DNA of 64,000 nucleotides from Acetobacterium woodii DSM 1030. Lineage in GTDB: Bacteria > Bacillota > Clostridia > Eubacteriales > Eubacteriaceae. The DNA is taken from assembly GCF_000247605.1 (NCBI RefSeq), contig NC_016894.1:372001-436000 (forward strand). Direction: 5' to 3'. A model generated the notes under the pieces. The model was not told the origin of the DNA. It saw only the letters and a list, made by a program, of their open reading frames with translations, and ran no database searches. The position numbers and the translations under genes were made by a program. Of this stretch, positions 58,050-64,000 are shown piece after piece (within the stretch, counting starts at the first letter, position 1; each line of letters opens with the position of its first letter).

Positions 58050-58988
58050 ATGGCAGCTAAAAAATCAACCCGACAAGCATACGGTGAATACTTGGTTAAA
58101 CTTGGTGAAAAATATGATAATCTCGTTGTTCTGGATGCCGATCTTTCCGGAGCAACAAAAACAAATATCTTTAAAAAAGCCTGTCCCGAACGTCATTTTA
58201 ATGTCGGCATTGCCGAAGCAAACCTGATGGGAGTATCAGCAGGTTTGGCGACGGCCGGCAAGATTCCTTTTGCCAGCACTTTTGCTATTTTTGGGGCAGG
58301 GCGAGCGTATGAAATTATTCGTAACAGTATTTGTTATCCTAAATTGAATGTCAAAATCGCTTTAACCCATGCGGGAATTTCAGTTGGTGAAGATGGTGGT
58401 TCCCACCAGTCGATCGAAGATATTGCGCTGATGCGGGTGTTGCCCAATATGACGGTTCTATCACCGGCAGATGCGGTAGAAACCGAAAAAATGATGGATG
58501 CAGCGATGGCAATTGACGGCCCGGTTTATATCCGCTTGGGTCGAAGTGATGTTCCGGTTCTTTTTGACGCGGACTATCAATTTGAAGTGGGCAAAGCAGG
58601 GCTGTTAAAAGATGGTCAAGATGTTACCATTATCGCGACTGGCTTGATGGTAGGAGCTGCCCTGGAAGCCGCGGAACTTTTAGAAACCGAAGGCATTTCA
58701 GCCAGAGTGCTGAATATGGGTTCCATTAAACCGATTGATGTGGCTGCAATTGAGGCGGCCGCCATTAAAACCGGTGCCATTGTCACCGCTGAAGAACATA
58801 GTATTATCGGTGGTCTTGGCGGAGCAGTTGCAGAGGTTTTAGGCGAAGTTGCTCCAGTGCCGCTCGAACGGGTTGGGGTCAAAGATTTGTTTGGGCAATC
58901 CGGTAAGGTCGCACCCTTGATGGAAAAATACGGTTTAACGGCTAATGATATTGTAGCCGCAGCTAAAAAAGTTATCAAACGAAAATAA
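58050..58988 (+). CDS. transketolase, C-terminal half
   Basis: A 312-residue partner of the preceding gene, starting 2 bases after its stop. It contains the pyrimidine-binding domain (NVGIAEANLMGVSAGLATAG, with the catalytic Glu of GIAEA) and the C-terminal transketolase domain (VYIRLGRSDVP, TAEEHSIIGGLGGAVAEVL). Ends before a clear terminator. Together the two chains add up to about 580 residues, near the length of the single-chain enzyme. Confidence 0.95.
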   Translation: MAAKKSTRQAYGEYLVKLGEKYDNLVVLDADLSGATKTNIFKKACPERHFNVGIAEANLMGVSAGLATAGKIPFASTFAIFGAGRAYEIIRNSICYPKLNVKIALTHAGISVGEDGGSHQSIEDIALMRVLPNMTVLSPADAVETEKMMDAAMAIDGPVYIRLGRSDVPVLFDADYQFEVGKAGLLKDGQDVTIIATGLMVGAALEAAELLETEGISARVLNMGSIKPIDVAAIEAAAIKTGAIVTAEEHSIIGGLGGAVAEVLGEVAPVPLERVGVKDLFGQSGKVAPLMEKYGLTANDIVAAAKKVIKRK

Positions 58989-59016
58989 TTAATGGTTTTA
59001 ATAAAGTCAGCAAAGA

Positions 59017-59046
59017 AACAGAGCCTTAGCAGGTTCTGTTTTTTTA
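59017..59046 (+). terminator. terminator of the transketolase operon
   Basis: AACAGAGCC (59017-59025) pairs with GGTTCTGTT (59032-59040), followed by T residues. Confidence 0.85.
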
Positions 59047-59214
59047 AAAAGAAAAATGCATTTAATATTGATTGACGCGACGTTTAAGCGTATGATAAAA
59101 CAAAATGGTTCAATATTAAAAAACGATGATCAGAAAATAGAACACGAAATTGAACCAGAAGGTTATCATTTCTGGTGAGTATCAATAATATGATAAAAAT
59201 GAAGGAGAATTAAA

Positions 59215-59814
59215 ATGGCGAAAGATTTTAAAAAAGTCATGGAAGATCGTAGTTCAATTTACGGAATATGTAATGAAAGTATGATTTCAGATGAAGAGAT
59301 CCTCAATATAATAAAAAATACAACAAAACATATACCATCAGCCTTTAACTGTCAAAGTCAACGTGTAGCCGTGTTATTTGGCGAGAAACACCTGCAATTT
59401 TGGGGAATCGTGATGGAAACCTTGAGAAGTATTATTCCAGCCGAAGATTTTCGGCCAACTGAAAAAAAGATCAGTGGTTTTGCAGCCGGTTATGGAACAG
59501 TTCTGTTTTTTGATGATCATGCGGTCACGAAAGGGCTGATGGAACGGTTTGCACCATACCGGGATAATTTTCCGATCTGGGCGGAACAGTCCAACGGGAT
59601 GCTGCAATTTGCAATCTGGGCGCAATTAGAAGCCGAAGGTTTAGGTGCTAACCTTCAACATTACAATCCGATCATTGATGAGGAAGTTAAGGCTACTTTT
59701 ATTATTCCATCGTCATGGCGATTAATTGCTCAAATGCCGTTTGGGAATCCCACCGAAGAACCAATCAAAAAAGAATTTGTTCCCATTGAAAAACGGGTTA
59801 TTGTGATCGAATGA
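59215..59814 (+). CDS. nitroreductase-family FMN protein
   Basis: A 199-residue nitroreductase-fold oxidoreductase that binds FMN, with the RSSIYGICN start, the PSAFNCQSQRVAVLFG region that packs on the flavin, and the PFGNPTEEP end. Substrate cannot be inferred. Preceded by TTGACG and AAGGAGAA; the end is followed by a near-perfect bidirectional terminator shared with the converging GTPase gene. The 200 bases upstream hold no gene. Confidence 0.86.
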   Translation: MAKDFKKVMEDRSSIYGICNESMISDEEILNIIKNTTKHIPSAFNCQSQRVAVLFGEKHLQFWGIVMETLRSIIPAEDFRPTEKKISGFAAGYGTVLFFDDHAVTKGLMERFAPYRDNFPIWAEQSNGMLQFAIWAQLEAEGLGANLQHYNPIIDEEVKATFIIPSSWRLIAQMPFGNPTEEPIKKEFVPIEKRVIVIE

Positions 59815-59830
59815 GATGTAAATTACGCTA

Positions 59831-59870
59831 AAACCAAAAACCACGAAGATTCTTCGTGGTTTTTGGTTTT
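59831..59870. terminator. bidirectional terminator between nitroreductase and GTPase genes
   Basis: AAACCAAAAACCACGAAGA (59831-59849) is the reverse complement of the stretch 59851-59869, with T and A tracts on either side. Confidence 0.92.
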
Positions 59871-59876
59871 ATATCC

Positions 59877-60338
59877 TTAATTATCAAATAAAACGTAGTT
59901 ATGAATGACCGATTTTAGCGTATCAATGCCTTCGCCCGATAGTGCCGAGACTGGAAAAATCTGCTCCGGATGAATGCCCGCGTAGGTTAAATAGCGTTGG
60001 CTACGCTTGAGGTCGCTATGTTTGTGATCGATTTTAGTGATGACCCCAATGACCGGAGAATTGTAGGTGCAGACAAAATTTGGCGGGATCGAATTCTGAT
60101 GATCGGTGCTGGAATTAATGAGCAAGATCAAGCCGGAATCACAGGTGACATTAATGGCCTGAGGCCGGAAACAGGGCAATTCAACAAATTCTCCGGGGGT
60201 ATCAATAAAATGATCGGTATAGTTAATTTGCTGGGTTTTTCCATAATGAATTAATTCTGCCGTCAGTCGTTGCAGCAAGGTGGTTTTGCCACTGCCAATT
60301 CGTCCGATCAGGGCAATCCGGTTTCTGTTATTAGCCAT
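59877..60338 (-). CDS. EutP/PduV-like small GTPase, microcompartment type
   Basis: A 153-residue P-loop protein: Walker A GRIGSGKTT (about residues 12-20), TPGEF in the G3 position, and TKID for G4 (VITKIDHKHSD). This layout and length match EutP/PduV, which accompany ethanolamine or propanediol microcompartment operons, but here it is alone with no shell or enzyme genes nearby. AGGAGG lies 7 bases before the ATG. It is preceded by a cobalamin riboswitch (60440-60590), suggesting it serves a B12-dependent process. Other small GTPase roles cannot be excluded. Confidence 0.82.
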   Translation of the reverse strand: MANNRNRIALIGRIGSGKTTLLQRLTAELIHYGKTQQINYTDHFIDTPGEFVELPCFRPQAINVTCDSGLILLINSSTDHQNSIPPNFVCTYNSPVIGVITKIDHKHSDLKRSQRYLTYAGIHPEQIFPVSALSGEGIDTLKSVIHNYVLFDN

Positions 60339-60373
60339 AAAAATCCTCCTGAAAGAAGATAGAATTAGCTGCG

Positions 60374-60523
60374 AAAATGATCAAACGAACAGAGAAATTC
60401 AGTTTTCACGGCTATGCCATCTTCCGTGACACGGTTTTATACTTGGCAGGTCTTCTGACTTGAAAAGCAAAAACGAACGTCTTCCCGGAAAGATCCAGTG
60501 ACCTATGTTCGTTTGATTATTTT
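60374..60523 (-). promoter_or_regulatory. candidate expression platform of the cobalamin leader
   Basis: On the minus strand, the aptamer segment (60506-60523) can pair over 18 positions with one mismatch with a downstream segment (60374-60391). The aptamer strand is also needed for an internal helix with 60470-60480, so the two pairings compete. A hairpin of TCACGG (60406-60411) with CCGTGA (60424-60429) lies between them. How this affects the GTPase gene is not known. Confidence 0.5.
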
Positions 60524-60590
60524 TCTCACAGCGGCGGGACCATGCAGGATTTAAACCTGACTTCCCTATTAAGCATCATGCACCAAAGTA
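60440..60590 (-). ncRNA. cobalamin (B12) riboswitch
   Basis: Read on the minus strand it contains the B12-box CAGAAGACCTGCC (60445-60459 on plus) and the conserved core GGTTTAAATCCTGCATGGTCCCGCCGCTGTGA in pieces GTCCCGCCGCTGTGA and TAGGGAAGTCAGG. P1 is TACTTTGG with CCAAGTA (60440-60446 and 60583-60590). It lies about 100 bases before the GTPase gene and reads toward it. Minus-strand TTGTAA, 17 bases and TACTAT upstream are a possible promoter. Confidence 0.94.
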
Positions 60591-60849
60591 AATACCAGAT
60601 TGAGTTATCATTAATAATCAAATAGTACAATCTTTGTTAATAATTTACAAGAGTAAAAATAGGAGACGGCAATAATCATCACCTGGCAGCCTAAAAATGA
60701 GTTGGACAAAATAAAGATCAAAAAGAGCAGATAAATTTTTGCGGTTTTGATTTTTTTATAACAATCTCGGCTGATTTATGGTATATTCAAGTCATTCTAA
60801 ATAAAAGATTAGAGAATCAATGCCAGGCATTGACGGAGAGGAAAAACAA

Positions 60850-61773
60850 ATGAGATTAACCGAGGAACTATTAAAACAAGGAATCAGTGAAAAGCTGCTT
60901 GATGATATTAAATATTTCAGGCATTTTTATAAATTGGAAGCAAGTCTACAGGACCGAGTCCCCAGTACGGACAATGTTTTTTATGGCAAGGATATCTGGT
61001 CGATGTGTATTACCGCAATTTTAGAGGGTGAAAATATTCTGCTTTCCGGACCGAAAGCGACCGGAAAAAATGTTTTGGCCGATAATATTTGCGAATTATT
61101 TAATCGTCCTCAATGGAATACTTCATTTCATGTCAATACCGATAGTTCCAGCTTGATCGGGACCGACACCTTTATTGACAACGAAGTAAAATTACGCCGG
61201 GGTTCGGTTTATGAATGTGCCATTAATGGCGGCTTTGGCGTTTTTGATGAAATCAACATGGCCAAAAATGATGCCCTGGTGGTTCTTCACTCGGCTTTGG
61301 ATTATCGAAAAGTAATTGATGTACCCGGTTATGAGAAAATCAAACTGCATGACGCAACCCGCTTTATTGGAACCATGAATTATGAATATGCCGGGACTAA
61401 AGAACTTAATGAAGCGTTGGTATCGCGCTTTATGACCATTGATATTCCCCAGATTGAGGAAGAAACTCTGATGATTATCTTAAAAGAATATTTTCCCGAT
61501 GCCAACGAAGAAATTTTGCCCCAATTTGCCGGGATCTTTTTAGATCTTCAGGAAAAATCAAAAAACTCTGAAATTTCCACGAAGTCTGTCGATTTGCGCG
61601 GGGTTATTGGCAGTTTAAAAACCATTCGTCGGGGATTGAAACCGATGTTGGCGGTAAATATGGGTGTAGTGGGCAAAACCTTTGATCAATTCGAAAAAGA
61701 AATTGTGATGGATGTCATAAAGACGAGAATTAGAGAAAGCTGGGATGCAGCGGATGTGTTTACCGCTCGCTAA
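60850..61773 (+). CDS. MoxR-family AAA+ ATPase
   Basis: A 307-residue AAA+ ATPase of the MoxR/CbbQ/NorQ type. Walker A is LLSGPKATGKNVLA (residues about 65-78) and Walker B is GFGVFDEINMA; the GTMNYEYAGTKELNEALVSRF part contains the sensor and arginine finger region. Such ATPases work with a VWA partner to activate or insert metal centres. I start at ATG 60850 with GGAGAGG 8 bases upstream, not ATG 60820. The next gene, a VWA protein, starts 32 bases on. The client is not identifiable from the window. Confidence 0.9.
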   Translation: MRLTEELLKQGISEKLLDDIKYFRHFYKLEASLQDRVPSTDNVFYGKDIWSMCITAILEGENILLSGPKATGKNVLADNICELFNRPQWNTSFHVNTDSSSLIGTDTFIDNEVKLRRGSVYECAINGGFGVFDEINMAKNDALVVLHSALDYRKVIDVPGYEKIKLHDATRFIGTMNYEYAGTKELNEALVSRFMTIDIPQIEEETLMIILKEYFPDANEEILPQFAGIFLDLQEKSKNSEISTKSVDLRGVIGSLKTIRRGLKPMLAVNMGVVGKTFDQFEKEIVMDVIKTRIRESWDAADVFTAR

Positions 61774-61805
61774 AGCTGATCAGCGACTGAAGGGAAGCGA
61801 ATAAT

Positions 61806-63572
61806 TTGAATGATAACAAGTGGATTTATGAAGACTACGAATTTGATAATCGCATTGCCAATCTGATGTGGACGGTTTCCGGCGACTACAACGAAAATAT
61901 GGATAGCGGCGAAAAAAGCTTTATCTCCAAAAACGTGGCCTTGTACCATGCGGTTACCGCGGGTGGACGACGTAAATATATCAATTGGTCGAGCGTAAAA
62001 AAATACGTTATCAGCCGTCATCGGGCCGGTTTCAACAAAGATATTTTATTAAACTTGATTGCGATGGGAAGCGATGTGGTGGTGGAAGAAAAAATCATTG
62101 CCGAACGGCCGGGCGTTTATGATATTAGAAAAAACGCCTATGATGATATCTTAAACAACTATTATAAAATGCATACCGATGATTTGCTGGAAAAGGTTCG
62201 CCACGCAATCATTTTGAAAAAAATCGGTAAAACACCGATGATGGATACTGAAACCAGGCATATTGCCAACGATTTAGTGGCCCTCCAAAAGCGTGAAGAT
62301 ACGATCGAATTGTTAAGAGGGATTGAGGACATTTATGTTAAATATTTTCCGATGTTTGTGGAAGCGGATGGCGGAGAAATAAACGAAGCGGGAAACAGTA
62401 AAAATGGTAACCGGGGCGATTTCTCTGATTTTATGCTCGAAGAAATGTTTGAAGATCCCGAAGAACAGGATATTGAAGCTTCAATTGAAGAGATTTCCGA
62501 AGCACTGATGGGCGAAACGCAAGGGGATCTTGAAAATGTCAATAGCAATAAAGATAATCGAATTTTACGGGTGCAAGAAGAAGACATTGAGAAGATTTAT
62601 GAAAAAGTGGCCTATTATTATGGCAATTCGTTTTTAGATAATAACGAAGTCAGAAAACTTCAAAATCGGGTCTGTAGCGGGGAACATGGTAATTGTCGAA
62701 TTCATATGACTGACGGTGTTATTCGGAGTGACAGCGATAATGAATTTCAGCAAAAATATGTGCAGCGCCATCAGGCCAAAAATATCGATGTTTTTCGGGC
62801 TAACCAGAAGGTCTTTAAACGAAATATCAATAAGTTAAAGGAAAGTATCTCGCGGACTTTGGTGCAGGAAGAAATTATTGACGCGATTCCATCCGATGCC
62901 GGTCAATTGATTCCCAATAAGTTATGGCGGGTTGGCCGCAGTAGCAATAATAAGGTTTTCGTTAAAAATATTGATAATAATAAAGGTAGTTTTGTGGTTG
63001 ATATTCTCATCGATTCCAGTGGTTCGCAACGTCGAAATCAATCACGGGTTGCGATTCAGGCTTATATTCTGGCCCAGTCGCTAACACTGGTGGGAATTCC
63101 CAACCGGGTGCTGGGTTTTTCCAGTTTTCTCGATTATACCGTGATCAAACGCTTTAGAGACTACGAATCGCCGCTTTCAGCCAACGAAAATATTTTCGAG
63201 TATTATTGCTCCGGTAATAATCGCGATGGCTTAGCCATTAAGGCAACTTGTGAAGATTTGCTAAAACGGCAGGAAGACAATAAGATTCTGATTGTCTTAA
63301 GCGATGGCCGCCCCAATGACATTAAAGTCGGAAAAGGACAAGCAAATGATTTAACTGAAGCCTACCGCGGTCGGGTAGCGATCTCGGATACGGCCAGAGA
63401 AGTGCGTTCGGCGAGACAGCAGGGGATTATGATTCTGGGCGTGTTTACCGGAAAAGAGCAGGATCTGATGGCCGAGAAACTGATTTATGGCAAAGATTTT
63501 GCGTATATTAAAGATATCAACCGTTTTGCGGATATGGTTATTAAATATTTGAAACAGATTATTACAAATTAA
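61806..63572 (+). CDS. VWA domain protein partner of the MoxR ATPase
   Basis: A 588-residue protein with a C-terminal von Willebrand A domain: the metal-ion-dependent adhesion site appears as DSSGS near residue 403 (VDILIDSSGSQRR), followed by the DGLAIKATC region and the ILIVLSDGRPND motif. The first ~250 residues are helical and acidic (EDPEEQDIEASIEE), and a Cys-containing stretch (NRVCSGEHGNC) is unusual. The layout resembles NorD, CoxE or CbbO-type proteins that pair with MoxR ATPases. The start is TTG 61806 (AAGGGAAG upstream); ATG 61866 is a shorter alternative. Confidence 0.85.
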   Translation: MNDNKWIYEDYEFDNRIANLMWTVSGDYNENMDSGEKSFISKNVALYHAVTAGGRRKYINWSSVKKYVISRHRAGFNKDILLNLIAMGSDVVVEEKIIAERPGVYDIRKNAYDDILNNYYKMHTDDLLEKVRHAIILKKIGKTPMMDTETRHIANDLVALQKREDTIELLRGIEDIYVKYFPMFVEADGGEINEAGNSKNGNRGDFSDFMLEEMFEDPEEQDIEASIEEISEALMGETQGDLENVNSNKDNRILRVQEEDIEKIYEKVAYYYGNSFLDNNEVRKLQNRVCSGEHGNCRIHMTDGVIRSDSDNEFQQKYVQRHQAKNIDVFRANQKVFKRNINKLKESISRTLVQEEIIDAIPSDAGQLIPNKLWRVGRSSNNKVFVKNIDNNKGSFVVDILIDSSGSQRRNQSRVAIQAYILAQSLTLVGIPNRVLGFSSFLDYTVIKRFRDYESPLSANENIFEYYCSGNNRDGLAIKATCEDLLKRQEDNKILIVLSDGRPNDIKVGKGQANDLTEAYRGRVAISDTAREVRSARQQGIMILGVFTGKEQDLMAEKLIYGKDFAYIKDINRFADMVIKYLKQIITN

Positions 63573-63648
63573 GAAGCAATCATAAAACCACCAGTTTGTA
63601 GTGATCAAATCAAAATTGATAAAAATTAGTTTAAAAGGAGTGGATGAG

Positions 63649-64000
63649 TTGAATTATCAGGAAATTGAAAAAAAAGCCCGGGAAAATTTAAATGGAAGTT
63701 GTAAAGTTTGTCCTGTTTGTAATGGAAAAGCCTGCGCCGGAGAGGTTCCGGGAATGGGCGGAAAAGGCACGGGTGAGGCGTTTAAAATAAATGTTGAAGC
63801 GTTAGCCGCTTATAAGCTGAATATGCGTGTGATTCATGATGCCAAAGATCCGGATACCACAACCGTTTTGTTGGGCAAAAAAATGGCGATCCCGGTGTTT
63901 GCAGCACCGGTTTCAGGAACCACCTTGAATATGGGCGGAAAGTTTTCAGAAGCCGAATATATTCAGTGGATTATTGGCGGTTGTCTTGATTCAGGCATTT
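63649..64000 (+). CDS. alpha-hydroxy-acid oxidising FMN protein, N-terminal part (3' end outside window)
   Basis: The frame runs from TTG 63649, 8 bases after AAGGAG (63635-63640), to the window end (117 codons). The sequence includes a Cys-rich N-terminus (GSCKVCPVCNGKAC, then GEVPGMGG) and FMN-dependent barrel elements (LGKKMAIPVFAAPVSGT). In this group, an N-terminal CxxCxxC-like insertion followed by the hydroxy-acid dehydrogenase fold is typical of clostridial lactate or isopentenyl-diphosphate isomerase-like proteins. Whether it oxidises a hydroxy acid cannot be told from this fragment. It lies 76 bases after the VWA gene. Confidence 0.8.
   Translation, partial: MNYQEIEKKARENLNGSCKVCPVCNGKACAGEVPGMGGKGTGEAFKINVEALAAYKLNMRVIHDAKDPDTTTVLLGKKMAIPVFAAPVSGTTLNMGGKFSEAEYIQWIIGGCLDSGI

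Noticed and set aside
57238-58988. Frameshifted single-chain transketolase
   Set aside because: Each half has its own ribosome site and start, and two-gene transketolase is the usual form in Clostridia.

Overview
The window is about 64 kb of low-GC chromosome from what looks like an acetogenic Clostridia member of the Eubacteriaceae, most likely Acetobacterium or a close relative. The clues are a 16S rRNA with a shortened helix in the 400-500 region, AGGAGG-type ribosome sites, frequent TTG and GTG starts, a split transketolase, ChW-repeat exoprotein and the gene neighbourhoods. This placement is inference: no database was searched.

Layout. 1-2.1 kb: 3' end of a phenylacetate-CoA ligase gene, an ACT-domain protein and a TetR regulator. 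2.2-5.3 kb: a two-component system, followed by a repeated, palindrome-rich intergenic element. 5.4-9.1 kb: a fructose operon (DeoR-type regulator, 1-phosphofructokinase, PTS EIIABC) behind a promoter overlapped by 10-bp tandem repeats. 9.2-12.6 kb: two repeat-built surface proteins with signal peptides and C-terminal membrane anchors. 12.6-14 kb: glutamate decarboxylase. 14.2-16.6 kb: an M-box (Mg2+) riboswitch before corA, with a possible 29-residue ORF between them, then an FMN riboswitch before a ribU-type riboflavin transporter. 16.8-22.3 kb: an rrn operon (16S-23S-5S, no tRNA) with two strong promoters.

22.5-39.2 kb is mostly on the minus strand: a secreted subtilisin-like protease with ChW repeats, then a glycogen cluster (glgB, glgP, glgC, glgD, glgA, a GH13 hydrolase and a second glgP) and two overlapping YihY/BrkB membrane proteins. 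glgC carries an in-frame amber codon at codon 49, so ADP-glucose synthesis may be impaired or the gene may be decaying. 39.4-59.8 kb is mostly plus-strand housekeeping: aconitase, AIM24-like protein, DegV, Tex, CarD, PIN-TRAM protein, an rRNA methyltransferase, Ddl, ArgS, TcdA, IspF, MtnN, Alr, split transketolase and a nitroreductase. 59.9-64 kb: a solitary EutP/PduV-like GTPase behind a cobalamin riboswitch, a MoxR-type ATPase with a VWA protein, and the 5' end of an FMN-dependent alpha-hydroxy-acid oxidase family gene.

The most unusual signals are (i) a four-copy family of small palindromic mobile elements (MITE-like), two with perfect 9-10 bp target duplications; (ii) the amber-interrupted glgC; (iii) the B12 riboswitch in front of a lone microcompartment-type GTPase, with an 18-bp competing pairing in its leader; (iv) the M-box leader with direct repeats and a small ORF; and (v) the phased decamers over the fru promoter.
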